Source of the DNA: WHSO01 sp050485485
Lineage (GTDB): Bacteria > Pseudomonadota > Alphaproteobacteria > SMXQ01
DNA: 64,000 bases
NCBI GenBank assembly: GCA_050485485.1
Contig: JBJHBM010000002.1
Span: forward strand, 62,001 to 126,000
Direction of reading: 5' to 3'
In this document: one piece after another, positions 16,918 through 25,918 of the stretch
Layout of the letters: each line of letters opens with the position of its first letter
Position numbering within the stretch: the first letter of the stretch is position 1
Position numbers and translations under genes: made by a program
Notes under the pieces: model-generated
The model's input: the letters and a program-made list of their open reading frames with translations, nothing else
What the model was told of the DNA's origin: nothing
Database searches by the model: none

Positions 16918-17373
16918 ATGTCCGATAGAAACGAAGCTGGTCAGCGGTTCCGGGGTTTCGTGCATATGGCCGCTGCGGAACGAGGTTTCATTTCCCGCGC
17001 CGAGGAAAAGCGGCTGCTGGAAGCGGGCATGGAACGTTTCGGCTTGGACGCGAACGAATCGCGCGGGGTACTCCTCAGCGTCGTCGACGAGCACGATTTC
17101 GTGCTGGAGCGCGAGCTCGATCGGCGCATCGCCACGCTGCTGGAGCGCGATGCCGGTAAAAGTCGGCGCATCGACCGTAAGCGATTCAACGAGGCCGCCA
17201 AGTTCTATGCGAAAATGAGCCGTGGCGGCGTGTCCGAAGGACAGGCGCGCAGGAACGTGAAACGGGTGATGGAGGATCAGAACATCCGCCCGGCACGGAG
17301 CGGTCTGCTCGCTTCGCGCCGATGGTACCGTCGCGTCGACCGGCAGGAGCGCCAGACGGCGGACGCCATATAG
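16918..17373 (+). CDS. Hypothetical charged helical protein
   Basis: A 151-residue, highly charged, probably cytosolic protein. Helical segments such as FISRAEEKRLLEAGMERFGL and FNEAAKFYAKMSRGGVSEG, with a basic C-terminus (RRWYRRVDRQERQ), suggest an alpha-helical, possibly nucleic-acid or membrane-surface binding protein. The frame is open from 16651 but the first part is not protein-like; ATG 16918 follows GGGGGCAGAG. TTG 16912 is an alternative. It precedes the RND adaptor gene by 109 bp. No family recognised. Confidence 0.55.
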   Translation: MSDRNEAGQRFRGFVHMAAAERGFISRAEEKRLLEAGMERFGLDANESRGVLLSVVDEHDFVLERELDRRIATLLERDAGKSRRIDRKRFNEAAKFYAKMSRGGVSEGQARRNVKRVMEDQNIRPARSGLLASRRWYRRVDRQERQTADAI

Positions 17374-17482
17374 TTCACAGTGGCCGACGGGGGTCGTCTT
17401 GGGGGCGATGCGGTAGTCGGCGGCGTGGCGACCTGTGGCAGCCACAGTGAGGCAGAGGCCGATTGGGGAAAGGCTCCGAAAG

Positions 17483-19393
17483 ATGGGCACACGGAATGCG
17501 GTGCTACTGGCGACCGGCCTGATCTTTCTGTCCGGCGGCCCATCCGGGCCGACCACCGCCATGGCCGAGCCGATGGCGTCCGTGTCCCCCGACATGGGCT
17601 TCGGGGCACCTTATCCACATCTGTCCTTGCCTAGGGCACCGCGTCGTTCGCCGGTGGACAGCGCATTGGACGCCATTGCCGCCGAGGTCGATTATTCCGG
17701 CAGGCGCCTGATGCGCATCACGTCGAGCGCCCGGGAAGGCGTGATGAATCTGCTACGTGGCGAGGTTTCCCCGCAGCGGCCGCAGGCAATCCTTCCCGCG
17801 GCACCGCCCGTTTCGGCACCCTCTCCGCGCCGGGGCGACATGCAGCGGCCGTCGCGCGGGCCAAGCGATGCGACGCTCGACGAGATGAGCGAGAAACTCT
17901 ACGCCTTGCGGACGCCGCCCATCTCGGCCTGGCCGGAACGGCCTCCGAGGGGTGGCGAGGCACGGCCGGCTGCGCCGGCCGTGCCCGAGGGCGCGACAGA
18001 CGGCGACGGCACTGCCACGGGCGCCCGCCGGCTGTTGCGGCGCCTGGAAGATCGGGGCGACATGGTCGTCCGCCAGCCCCAGGAGGATGGAGCGCAGGGC
18101 TGGTATACGGCCGCACTGCCGCCGGCGCTGCTCGATTCCCGTTTCAATGCCTGGACCGACGGGAAGGCTGCGCCGCAGGCGGGGGAGGACGTTTACGGCT
18201 TTTCTTCCGAATGCCTGGACGGAAGACGGCTTCCCGGCGGCCCGGTCCATCAGGCCTCGATGCGTCGCCCGGGCGATGTGGCGGCCGGCGGCAGCCTGCG
18301 CGCCGCTTCCGTGAACCGCCCGCGCGTGGAGAATCCGGAACACCGGTCCAGGCAGCCGGGTTCCGGCGTGGCGCATCTTGCGGCGATATTGCCGGATTCC
18401 CCCCGGCGCCTGGCCGACGGCAGCGTCTTCTTGCCGAAACTGACACAACGCCTGCTGAGCGTGCGCACGGTGCAGGTCTGCGTCGCCGAAACGCCGCGCA
18501 TCAACCAGCTGATCGGAAAGGTCATCGGCAATCCCAATGCCAGCGGCCTGGTGCAGGCCGGGCAGGTGGGGCGTATCCGTCCGGGGCCGGGCGGCCTGCC
18601 GGAAATCGGCATGCGGGTGCGCAAGGGCCAGCCGCTCGGGGTGCTGATGCCGAGCCTGACCACCGTCGAGCGCGGCCAGCTGGAAAGCCAGCTCGCGGAG
18701 CTGCGCAGCGAGATCATCTACAAGGAACTGTCCTTGGCGCGGATGCGCGATTTTCCGATCGTGCCCTTCCGCACCGGACGCATGCTGGCGTTGCGGCTCG
18801 AACTCGACGGCTTGCGCAAGCGCCGTGACCTGCTGATCTCCGGGATCGACAATCACGAGATGCTAATGAGCCCGATGGACGGCGTGATTTCCCGCGCGGA
18901 TATCGTTTCAGGCCAACTGGTGCATGCGGGCGATACGTTGTGGCAGGTGGTAGATCCGCGACGGATGCGGATCGAGGCCATCGCCTTCGACGAATCCGTA
19001 GCGCGCGCCATTCATAGCGCCTGGGCGCTGACGTCGGAGAACGAGGTGATGCAGCTTTCCTTCGTCGGGCGCAGCATGAGCCTGATGAACCAGGGCATCC
19101 CGTTGCATTTCGACATTCGCAACCATGGCGAGGGCCTGAGTGTCGGCACGCCGGTTTCGGTCTATGTCAGTGCCGGGCGCGGAGAGCAGGCGGCAATCCT
19201 GCCCAAGAGCGCCCTGGTGCGTGACGATGCAGGCCGTACCATAGTCTGGGAGCATGTCGAGGGCGAACGCTTCATACCCAGGCATGTGCTTGCCGAGCCG
19301 CTCAACGGGTGGCAAATCGTGGTGCGCGACGGGGTTGCGGACAACGCCAGGATCGTGCACATCGGCGCGGATCACCTCAGTCAGGTGAGGTGA
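17483..19393 (+). CDS. RND efflux periplasmic adaptor with long N-terminal extension
   Basis: A 636-residue secreted protein (signal ending TTAMAEP). The C-terminal half (about 315-630) is a CzcB/HlyD-type membrane fusion protein: PNASGLVQAGQVGRIRPGPG, MRVRKGQPLGVLMPS, a helical hairpin (ESQLAELRSEIIYKELSL), MLMSPMDGVISRADIVSGQL, and a beta-barrel (VSVYVSAGRGEQAAILPKSA). The first 300 residues are Pro/Arg-rich and mostly disordered, with no metal motif seen. Such adaptors link an RND pump to an outer-membrane channel. The matching pump lies on the opposite strand at 19946-23056; no TolC-like gene is in the window. ATG 17483 gives a good signal peptide. Confidence 0.75.
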   Translation: MGTRNAVLLATGLIFLSGGPSGPTTAMAEPMASVSPDMGFGAPYPHLSLPRAPRRSPVDSALDAIAAEVDYSGRRLMRITSSAREGVMNLLRGEVSPQRPQAILPAAPPVSAPSPRRGDMQRPSRGPSDATLDEMSEKLYALRTPPISAWPERPPRGGEARPAAPAVPEGATDGDGTATGARRLLRRLEDRGDMVVRQPQEDGAQGWYTAALPPALLDSRFNAWTDGKAAPQAGEDVYGFSSECLDGRRLPGGPVHQASMRRPGDVAAGGSLRAASVNRPRVENPEHRSRQPGSGVAHLAAILPDSPRRLADGSVFLPKLTQRLLSVRTVQVCVAETPRINQLIGKVIGNPNASGLVQAGQVGRIRPGPGGLPEIGMRVRKGQPLGVLMPSLTTVERGQLESQLAELRSEIIYKELSLARMRDFPIVPFRTGRMLALRLELDGLRKRRDLLISGIDNHEMLMSPMDGVISRADIVSGQLVHAGDTLWQVVDPRRMRIEAIAFDESVARAIHSAWALTSENEVMQLSFVGRSMSLMNQGIPLHFDIRNHGEGLSVGTPVSVYVSAGRGEQAAILPKSALVRDDAGRTIVWEHVEGERFIPRHVLAEPLNGWQIVVRDGVADNARIVHIGADHLSQVR

Positions 19394-19397
19394 TCCG
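19368..19397. repeat. Hairpin over the adaptor stop codon
   Basis: A perfect 12-bp stem (CGGATCACCTCA and TGAGGTGATCCG) with a 6-base loop spans the stop codon of the adaptor gene. There is no T-run. It lies between convergent transcription units. Confidence 0.55.
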
Positions 19398-19469
19398 GGG
19401 GCCGGGCCGACCCGCTGCGCCGCCGCTTGGGCGGGTGCCGCATGCCGACCCGAAACACCGCGGAACGGC

Positions 19470-19889
19470 CTACTTTTTCAGGTGGAAGCGCGCGCGCTGG
19501 GGCTCGCTGCCTTTCAGGGTGACCGTCAGGACGGCGCGCAGGTCAGACGCGTTCGTGAAATCGCCGTCCGCCTCCAGGCGATTGTCGCCGGTGTGGCGGA
19601 AGGTGATGGCCTTCTGGTTCCCGCCCATCAGCACGACGCCCGTCACCTGTGCACCCTGGCCGGACATTGCATGATTTTTCTCGTCGGTCAGGTAGGCGAC
19701 GAGTTTGCCGCCCTCCAGAACGAGCTCGAGGTGCTTCTCCCCGATGTGCTGGATATCGCCGCCATGGTGCGCATCATGGGTGCCTTCCTGATATTGTGCA
19801 GGCTGACCATGATCGTGCGCGTATGCTGGCATATGGGCCGCCGCGCCCATGGCGATCGTCACCAGCACGGCAAATGAAAATCTGAGCAT
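19470..19889 (-). CDS. Periplasmic His-rich protein of the heavy-metal RND operon
   Basis: A 139-residue secreted protein (signal ending MPAYA) whose mature N-terminus is His-rich (HDHGQPAQYQEGTHDAHHGG), followed by a small beta domain (HLELVLEGGKLVAYLTDEKN, NQKAITFRHTGDNRLEAD, ending QRARFHLKK). Proteins of this plan follow metal RND pumps and may bind metal in the periplasm. The start ATG 19889 follows AAGGAG at 8 bases. It is the last gene of the minus-strand operon with the pump, 56 bp after it. Role inferred from context. Confidence 0.7.
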   Translation of the reverse strand: MLRFSFAVLVTIAMGAAAHMPAYAHDHGQPAQYQEGTHDAHHGGDIQHIGEKHLELVLEGGKLVAYLTDEKNHAMSGQGAQVTGVVLMGGNQKAITFRHTGDNRLEADGDFTNASDLRAVLTVTLKGSEPQRARFHLKK

Positions 19890-19945
19890 CGTGCAATCTC
19901 CTTGTCGGGGTTTAAGGGACGTACGTGCCGTTCCGGCCGATGTGG

Positions 19946-22900
19946 CTAGAACGCTTCCTGTGGCTTGAGGGTGTCGTGATGCGTGCGCAGCCGTTGGATG
20001 GCGCGCGCCCCGAAACGCTGAAACAGAACCGGGACCAGCAACGCGTCCAGAAGCGTGGCGCTGAACAGCCCCCCGAAGATCACCACGGCCACCGGATGTA
20101 GAATCTCCTTGCCCGGATCCTCGGCGCCGAGCAGGAGCGGGGTCAGGGCAAGGCCTGCGGACAGCGCCGTCATCAGGACCGGCGCGAGGCGCTCCTGACT
20201 GCCGCGGATGATCAGCTCGCGGCCGAAGCTCGCGCCCTCGTAGAGACTCAGGTTGATGTAATGGCTGATCTTGAGGATACCGTTGCGTGCGCTGATGCCG
20301 GCAAGAGTGATGAAGCCGATCATGCTGGCGACCGAAAGCGAGAGGCCCGCGATCCACAGCGCGGCGACGGCGCCGATCAGTGCCAGCGGAATATTGCATA
20401 TGATGATGAGCGACAGCGGCACCGACCGGTAACGGCTATAGAGCACCAGGAATATCAGCCCCAGGGAGACCAGAGACAGCAGACCGATCGTCCGTTGCGC
20501 CTTTTCCTGAGCCAGGAACTGGCCTTCCAGGGCGACAACGTATTCCGGCGGCAGCGAGGTTTCCGAGATCATGGCACGAAGTTGGCGGACGATCGTCGCC
20601 ATGTCGGTGCCGTCGCTGTTCGCCTGGACGACGATGCGGCGCAGGCCGTTCTCGCGTAGTATCTGGTTGGGGCCGTTGGTCTCGATGATCTCGGCGAACG
20701 CGCTGAGCGGCTGACTGCCGGAAGGGCCCTCGACGACCAGCTGAGACAGGCCGTGGCTCGTACGATCCTGGTCGTCCAGGCGCAACACCACGTTGAACCG
20801 CCGGTTGCCTTCGGCGATCTCGGAAACCACCTGGCCATGCGTCAGGCGCTCGAGAGCGTTGGTGATGGCTGCGGGGCCGAAGCCCTCGACCGCGGCCTTT
20901 TCGTAGTCGATGCGAACCTGCAGCTGCGGGATGCGGGTCTGGCGTTCTGTCCAGAGGTCGGTGATGCCCGGAACCGTGGCCATCTTTTCTTCGAACGTAC
21001 GGGCCAGGCGCCGCAAAGTGTCGAGGTCCTCGCCGAAAATCTTCAGGGCGATCTGGGCATTGATGCCGGATGTCATGTGGTCGAGGCGGTGGGCGATGGG
21101 CTGGCCCACGTTGATGCCGACCGGCAGCACGGCCAAGCGACGGCGGATGTCTTCGAATATCTCGTCTCGACCGCGCGAGGAACGTGCCAGATCGGCTTCG
21201 ATCTCGTTGACGTGAACGCCGTTGGCGTGCTCGTCCAACTCGGCGCGGCCCGTGCGGCGGCCGACAGTGGTCACTTCCGGAACCTGCAGGATCAGCTGTT
21301 CCGCCACGCGCCCCAGGTTGGCGCTGTCATCGAGCGAGACGCCGGGGTCGGCGACCAGGGTGACTACGATCGTGCCTTCGTTGAAAGGAGGCAAAAACTC
21401 CCGGGGAAGCTGCGGTACCGTTGCCGCTGCCACGATCACCGCGGCGGCGACGCCAATGACAAGCGGTCTCGGATTGTCCAGCGCCCAGTTGACGGCCCGT
21501 TCGTTCACACGCTTCAGGGCGCGCAGCACCATGGCGTCGCCTTCCCGAAGGCGCTTGAGTGACGGCAGGAGATAGTAGCAGAGGACCGGCGTGACGGTGA
21601 TCGCGGTCAACAGGCTGGCGAGGATGGCGGTGATGTAGGCCATGCCCAGAGGGGCGAACATCCGGCCTTCCAGGCCCGAGAGCGCGAACAGCGGCACGAA
21701 CACCAGAACGATGATGGCAGTGGCGTAGAGAATGCCAGACCGCACTTCCTGTGAGGCGCGGACGATCACTTCAGTGACGGGTAGCGGGTCGTCGAGCGCG
21801 CGGTTCTGGCGCAGCCGTCGGAAGATGTTCTCCATGTCCACGACGGCGTCGTCGACCACTTCGCCGATGGCGATGGCCAGTCCGCCCAGGGTCATGGTGT
21901 TGATGGTGACCCCGAAGGCATCGAAAATGATTACCGTCGTCAGGATCGAAATGGGAATCGCCGTCAGAGAAATGAAAGTGGTCCGCGCGTTGAGCAGGAA
22001 CAGAAACAGGATGATGGCGACCATGATCGCCGCCTCGATCAGGACCTGCTTCACGTTCCCAATCGAGGCTTCTATGAAATCGCCCTGACGGAACAAGACC
22101 TTGTCGATGCTGGTGCCTGCGGGAAGGGTCGCCTGCAGGTTCGCCAGGATGCCTTCGATCTCGCGGGTCAGCGTCACCGTGTCGGCGCCGGGCTGCTTCT
22201 GCACGGCGACGATGACGGCCTTGTCCCCCATGTAGCCGGCGTCGCCGCGGGGAAAACGGGGCGCGAACTCGACGCGGGCGACGTGTTCGAGCAGGATCGG
22301 GTGTTCGCCGCGATAGCCGACCAGGAGTCTCCGGATATCTTCGAGGCGCGTTGTTCTGCCGAGATGCCGGATCACGTATTCGCGCTCGCCCTGATCGATG
22401 AAGCCGCCACCGGTGTTGACGCCGAACTTGTGGATGGCGTTCTCGATCTCGGACAACGTGATATTGTTGTAGTGCATGCGCAGCGGATCGGGGGCGACCC
22501 GGTATTCGCGCACTTCGCCGCCGATGGGGATGACCTGGCTGACGCCGGATATCGCGAGGAGGCGCGGACGCATCACCCAGTCGGAGATCTCGCGCAACTC
22601 CATCGGGGATGCCTGGTCGCTGGTGACGGCGATCAGCATGATCTCGCCCATCAACGAGGTGATCGGCCCCATGTGCGGATTGGCGCCCGCCGGCAATTGC
22701 TCACGGACCAGCATCAGCCGCTCCGCGACCTGCTGGCGATTGATGTAGATATCGGTGTTCCAATCGAACTCTACGAAGACGATGGAGAGCCCGCTGCTGG
22801 AGATCGAGCGCACTCGCACGACGCCCGGCATGCCGCCCATCGTCGTCTCGAGAGGGTAGGAGACGAGTTGGTCCACCTCTTCGGGCGCGAAGCCGGGTAC

Positions 22901-23056
22901 CTCGGTCATCAGTGTGACCGTGGGACGGTTGAGGTCCGGAAAGACGTCGATCGGCATGCGTGGGAGAATCAGGCTGCCGTAGACGACCAGTAGGGTCGCC
23001 GCCGCCAGGATGAACAGGCGATTGCGGAGGCTCTGGCGGACGATCAGCGAGAACAT
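19946..23056 (-). CDS. HME-type RND efflux pump (CusA/CzcA family)
   Basis: A 1036-residue inner-membrane pump with the RND plan: helix 1, a large periplasmic loop (about 35-330), six helices, a second loop (about 560-860) and a final helix bundle. The heavy-metal subgroup signature lies in helix 4 (LGGLAIAIGEVVDDAVVDMEN), and the N-terminus (PRMPIDVFPDLNRPTVTLMTE) is typical. Length is normal. It uses the proton gradient to expel metal ions, probably copper, silver, zinc, cobalt or nickel. It starts 13 bp after the 228-residue HPGHDHG protein. The adaptor gene converges from the other strand, an unusual arrangement for a metal RND system. Confidence 0.9.
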   Translation of the reverse strand: MFSLIVRQSLRNRLFILAAATLLVVYGSLILPRMPIDVFPDLNRPTVTLMTEVPGFAPEEVDQLVSYPLETTMGGMPGVVRVRSISSSGLSIVFVEFDWNTDIYINRQQVAERLMLVREQLPAGANPHMGPITSLMGEIMLIAVTSDQASPMELREISDWVMRPRLLAISGVSQVIPIGGEVREYRVAPDPLRMHYNNITLSEIENAIHKFGVNTGGGFIDQGEREYVIRHLGRTTRLEDIRRLLVGYRGEHPILLEHVARVEFAPRFPRGDAGYMGDKAVIVAVQKQPGADTVTLTREIEGILANLQATLPAGTSIDKVLFRQGDFIEASIGNVKQVLIEAAIMVAIILFLFLLNARTTFISLTAIPISILTTVIIFDAFGVTINTMTLGGLAIAIGEVVDDAVVDMENIFRRLRQNRALDDPLPVTEVIVRASQEVRSGILYATAIIVLVFVPLFALSGLEGRMFAPLGMAYITAILASLLTAITVTPVLCYYLLPSLKRLREGDAMVLRALKRVNERAVNWALDNPRPLVIGVAAAVIVAAATVPQLPREFLPPFNEGTIVVTLVADPGVSLDDSANLGRVAEQLILQVPEVTTVGRRTGRAELDEHANGVHVNEIEADLARSSRGRDEIFEDIRRRLAVLPVGINVGQPIAHRLDHMTSGINAQIALKIFGEDLDTLRRLARTFEEKMATVPGITDLWTERQTRIPQLQVRIDYEKAAVEGFGPAAITNALERLTHGQVVSEIAEGNRRFNVVLRLDDQDRTSHGLSQLVVEGPSGSQPLSAFAEIIETNGPNQILRENGLRRIVVQANSDGTDMATIVRQLRAMISETSLPPEYVVALEGQFLAQEKAQRTIGLLSLVSLGLIFLVLYSRYRSVPLSLIIICNIPLALIGAVAALWIAGLSLSVASMIGFITLAGISARNGILKISHYINLSLYEGASFGRELIIRGSQERLAPVLMTALSAGLALTPLLLGAEDPGKEILHPVAVVIFGGLFSATLLDALLVPVLFQRFGARAIQRLRTHHDTLKPQEAF

Positions 23057-23069
23057 GCGCTCGGACGGT

Positions 23070-23756
23070 TCAGTCGTCGGTGCCGGTACGCAGCGCGCGC
23101 GGTGCCCAGTCCTTCTTTCCCGCTTCGGTGACGGGTTTGCCTATCGTGGTCACGGCGTTGTCGTCCGCCGCCGCATCGTCCCCCGAAGTGGCGGGGGAGG
23201 CGGGACGCCGACGTCTTTGCGCCATCAGCAGCAGAAGATAGGTGGCCGCGCCACCGGCCACGAAGGCGATCAGAAACTGGCTGGTGGCGACGTTGACGAC
23301 CCATGAGCCCGGTGACAGCGAGGAGGCGTCGGCGGCGGGAATGTCCAACGTGGCAAGCAAGAGGTCGCTGCGGTCGCCTGCGGAGACAAGAACGGTGATG
23401 TCCGCTTTCCCGGTTTGCGGAGCCCAATCGGCGGCATAGACGCCGGGCGCGATCTCTTGCACCGGGCCCAGCTCGCCCTGGGTCGTCACTTCCAGATTCG
23501 CCCCGTTCACGGGGGTGTTGCCGATGTAGTCGTCGAGAAAGATCAGGAGTTGGCCGTTGCTCTTGATGGCGACGATCTCGAAGAGGTCGGTGTGCGTGGT
23601 GGTCCGGGGCAGCGTTTCCACTTGGATCGAAGGGGCGGGCGGCCCATGGTCGTGCCCGGGGTGGGCGAGAGCCATCGTCCCCGGCGCCAGGAGAAAACCT
23701 CCACCCGTCAGCGCGGCGACGACCAGCGCGAAAATGCGTTTGAATTGTATGGCCAA
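23070..23756 (-). CDS. HPGHDHG membrane-anchored protein, N-terminal half of a CzcB-like adaptor
   Basis: A 228-residue protein with a signal peptide, a metal-binding-like HPGHDHG motif right after it, a beta domain of about 100 residues (LFEIVAIKSNGQLLIFLDDY, GVYAADWAPQTGKADI), one membrane helix (FLIAFVAGGAATYLLLLM) and a polar cytosolic tail. In many metal RND operons a domain like this is fused to the membrane fusion protein; here it is a separate gene and the adaptor lies at 17483. TTG 23756 is used: the earlier TTG at 23771 would sit only about 5 bases from the predicted transcription start. It heads the minus-strand RND operon. Confidence 0.65.
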   Translation of the reverse strand: MAIQFKRIFALVVAALTGGGFLLAPGTMALAHPGHDHGPPAPSIQVETLPRTTTHTDLFEIVAIKSNGQLLIFLDDYIGNTPVNGANLEVTTQGELGPVQEIAPGVYAADWAPQTGKADITVLVSAGDRSDLLLATLDIPAADASSLSPGSWVVNVATSQFLIAFVAGGAATYLLLLMAQRRRRPASPATSGDDAAADDNAVTTIGKPVTEAGKKDWAPRALRTGTDD

Positions 23757-23782
23757 AGCCCCCCACCCCAAGAAATCATGCC

Positions 23783-23811
23783 ATTCTAATAGATAAAATG
23801 GACGTACTCAA
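23783..23811 (-). promoter_or_regulatory. Sigma-70-like promoter of the RND operon
   Basis: On the minus strand TTGAGT (23806-23811) and TAGAAT (23783-23788) are separated by 17 bp in an AT-rich patch just upstream of the HPGHDHG gene. Predicted transcription would start near 23776. This is a sequence match only. Confidence 0.5.
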
Positions 23812-23960
23812 AGTAGCCCATTTGAGAAGGGCTCACAACGGATTTGCAGCCGGCTGGCGGTTCGGTTGCCCCTTCGCCGCGGGCTTCGGTGTCGGACGTT
23901 TTCATGCGCAATTCGGGTGCCGTAGACGGCGCCGGGGTTTACGGTTGCCGGACCAGGGAC

Positions 23961-24377
23961 TCAGGGCTTTTCGCGGGGCGTCCCAATCTCGGCGGAGGGG
24001 TGGAAGACGCAGACGACCGCGCTTTCCTCAAGCCGGATGGCGTGGCGCTGCCAGGTGGCGGCGCCGAAGTCGATCTTCCACTCGCAGAACCCGCGGTTGG
24101 TGCCGGTTTCCGGCTCCAAGCGGAGCCGGGCACCATGCCAGAGGGTGACAACGTCGAACAACAAATTGACCCCCGAGATGCGCAGATTGCGGCAGTCGCC
24201 GGAAGCCAGCGTTTCCTGTTCCCAGGTGAAGCCGAAGATCCGCATGGCCAAGCCGACCGGCGCGGGCGATTCGTTGCAGGCCTGGACGAGCGCTTCGGCC
24301 GAAGCCCGGGAGGGCGCTGCCAGTGCCAGCAAGAATGCCAAGGCGGGAAGCAGAAGGCCGTATCGGAAGGGAGACAT
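23961..24377 (-). CDS. Hypothetical secreted protein
   Basis: A 138-residue protein with a clear signal peptide (LLLPALAFLLALAAPSRASA) and four cysteines (VQACNESP, SGDCRNL, GFCEWKI, VVCVFHP), which suggests two disulfides in the periplasm. The pattern Cys-Asn-x-Ser at the mature N-terminus and the later Trp/His residues resemble small DUF1036-like secreted proteins, but I am not sure. ATG 24377 is a guess among 24377, 24389 and 24404; none has a strong ribosome site. Confidence 0.55.
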   Translation of the reverse strand: MSPFRYGLLLPALAFLLALAAPSRASAEALVQACNESPAPVGLAMRIFGFTWEQETLASGDCRNLRISGVNLLFDVVTLWHGARLRLEPETGTNRGFCEWKIDFGAATWQRHAIRLEESAVVCVFHPSAEIGTPREKP

Positions 24378-24455
24378 CGGGGGCCGCATAGAAGATTTAA
24401 CCATGGCAGGAGCTAGGCAAAGAATATAGCCTAGCAGAGCCGACAGGGTAAGGAC

Positions 24456-24474
24456 GGAACGAAGTTCACGTTCC
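24456..24474. promoter_or_regulatory. Inverted repeat upstream of DUF6524-like copy 2
   Basis: GGAACG and CGTTCC are separated by 7 bases, about 85 bp before the start of the DUF6524-like gene. The same half-sites form the core of the palindrome at 27307-27322. It could bind a dimeric regulator. Confidence 0.35.
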
Positions 24475-24557
24475 TGGATCGTCGGTTCGAGGGCCGAGGC
24501 ACCCCAGGGGTCGGCTTCTCCCCGGCAAGGCCGGATATGGAGAATCGAGGGGGCGAT

Positions 24558-24986
24558 ATGGGGAACGATTTCGGGTTTATCGGCTGGATGGTGCGGTGGC
24601 TGGGCGCGATGTTCTTCGTACTCGCCACCTACAATCCCTCCGGCTATTCCTATTGGCACTGGGTCGGCGAAACCGGCCTGCAGGGCGTATCGGTCAAGTT
24701 TCTGGCGGGGCTGACGCTCCTGCTTCTCTACATCATCTTTCTGCGCGCCACGATTCGTTCGATCGGGCCGATAGGCATCGGCCTCGTGACGGCTCTGTTG
24801 GGCGCGTTCGCCTGGTTCCTGAGCGATCTGAAGCTGATCGATCTCGGGAATTCGGCGGTGATGGATATGGTGCTGCTGACGATGCTGGCGACGTTGATGT
24901 CGATCGGGCTGTCCTGGTCGCATATACGTAACCGTCTGAGCGGACAGGTCGATTCCGACGACGTGACCACGCCGCCGGTGGTCTGA
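24558..24986 (+). CDS. DUF6524-like four-helix membrane protein (copy 2)
   Basis: A 142-residue membrane protein with the family landmarks: ATYNPSGYSYWHWVGE after helix 1, LRATIRSIGPIGIGLV in the middle and WSHIRNRLSGQVDSDD at the end. It is clearly related to the products at 11345 and 26823. ATG 24558 follows GAGGGGG closely; ATG 24537, with GCAAGG upstream, is an alternative. It lies before the ParA gene on the same strand with a large inverted repeat between them. Function unknown. Confidence 0.7.
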   Translation: MGNDFGFIGWMVRWLGAMFFVLATYNPSGYSYWHWVGETGLQGVSVKFLAGLTLLLLYIIFLRATIRSIGPIGIGLVTALLGAFAWFLSDLKLIDLGNSAVMDMVLLTMLATLMSIGLSWSHIRNRLSGQVDSDDVTTPPVV

Positions 24987-25026
24987 CGCGCGGGCTTTCC
25001 GCCGCAAGGCGACAAGCCTGCTGTTT

Positions 25027-25062
25027 GTCCCTTCGGAAAGTTGTAACTTGAACCGAAGGGAC
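25027..25062. repeat. Inverted repeat upstream of the ParA gene
   Basis: GTCCCTTCGG (25027-25036) and CCGAAGGGAC (25053-25062) are a perfect 10-bp pair. Between them lies a smaller one (AAGTT-GT-AACTT). The element sits about 60 bp before the ParA start. No T-run follows. It could be an operator, an RNA hairpin, or a ParB-like binding site. Confidence 0.5.
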
Positions 25063-25122
25063 GTATCGCTGGTGCCGTCGATTTTCCCGAACGCCGGCCC
25101 CGGGTCCTGAGTGGGGGAGGGA

Positions 25123-25764
25123 ATGGCAGGACGAGTGCTGGTCGCCGCCTCTATCAAAGGGGGCGTAGGCAAGTCGACGTTGGTCAGTTGCCTGGCTGTG
25201 CATTGGCTTCAGGCGGGGGCTCGCGTGGGGCTGCTGGACACCGATCCCAACAAGACGCTGACGCGCTGGCACGGCAAGGGAGGCCTGCTCGCCCAGGCGA
25301 CGTTGCGCACAGAGCTGGACGAGCACGCCGTTTTGGAGCGCATTGCCGAATTGAAGGCAGATCACGATTTCACCCTGGTCGATTGCGCCGGTTTCGGCAA
25401 CCAAGCGATGGTCTTCGCCATCGGAGGGGCTGGGCTGGTCCTGATTCCGACCATGGCGGACGAGGCATCGGTCTATGAAGCGATGCGGACCCGCCGCGTG
25501 GTGGACAGCGCCTCCACCATGTCCCGGCGCAAGATTTTGGCGCGCACGGTCCTGGTGCGTATCAAGCGCAGTGGCGTTGCCCAGCATGCGCGCGCGCAGC
25601 TCGAGAGCCTCGGCGCGGCGCCGCTCGAGGCGGAGTTGGCGGACCGGGCGGTCATACAGGAAGCAAGCTTTTTCGGTTCGGCGCCGACGCAGATCGCGCC
25701 GTCCAGCATGGCCGCGAAGGAAGTTCGCACGCTGGCGGAGGAGATCGCCGGGTTGAAGTGGTGA
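25123..25764 (+). CDS. Orphan ParA/MinD-type ATPase
   Basis: A 213-residue ParA-family ATPase with the deviant Walker A motif (ASIKGGVGKSTLVSCLA) at the N-terminus, the second motif (LLDTDPNKTLTRW) and a Walker B-like FTLVDCAGFGN. The N-terminal DNA-binding domain of plasmid ParA is missing, so it is of the short type. No parB follows. Short orphan ParAs place plasmids, chemoreceptor clusters, carboxysomes or other bodies on the nucleoid. The next gene encodes a mitofilin-like membrane protein and the flanking genes DUF6524-like proteins. ATG 25123 follows GGGGGAGGGA. Confidence 0.8.
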   Translation: MAGRVLVAASIKGGVGKSTLVSCLAVHWLQAGARVGLLDTDPNKTLTRWHGKGGLLAQATLRTELDEHAVLERIAELKADHDFTLVDCAGFGNQAMVFAIGGAGLVLIPTMADEASVYEAMRTRRVVDSASTMSRRKILARTVLVRIKRSGVAQHARAQLESLGAAPLEAELADRAVIQEASFFGSAPTQIAPSSMAAKEVRTLAEEIAGLKW

Positions 25765-25918
25765 GCAGGTTGCTATACCGCTTGGTCCCGCAGCGTGCCG
25801 GGCAGTGCATTGTGGCCCTGTCGCGGACCTGGCCGGGCCTATCGAAGCCGGGTCTTCGAACACCGCCCTGCAGGGGCAGGCCGGTGGCGAAGCCCGGAGT
25901 ACAAGGGGGAAGAATGTC

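Noticed and set aside
25027..25062. Intrinsic terminator after the DUF6524-like gene
   Set aside because: The stem is good, but no T-run follows on either strand.
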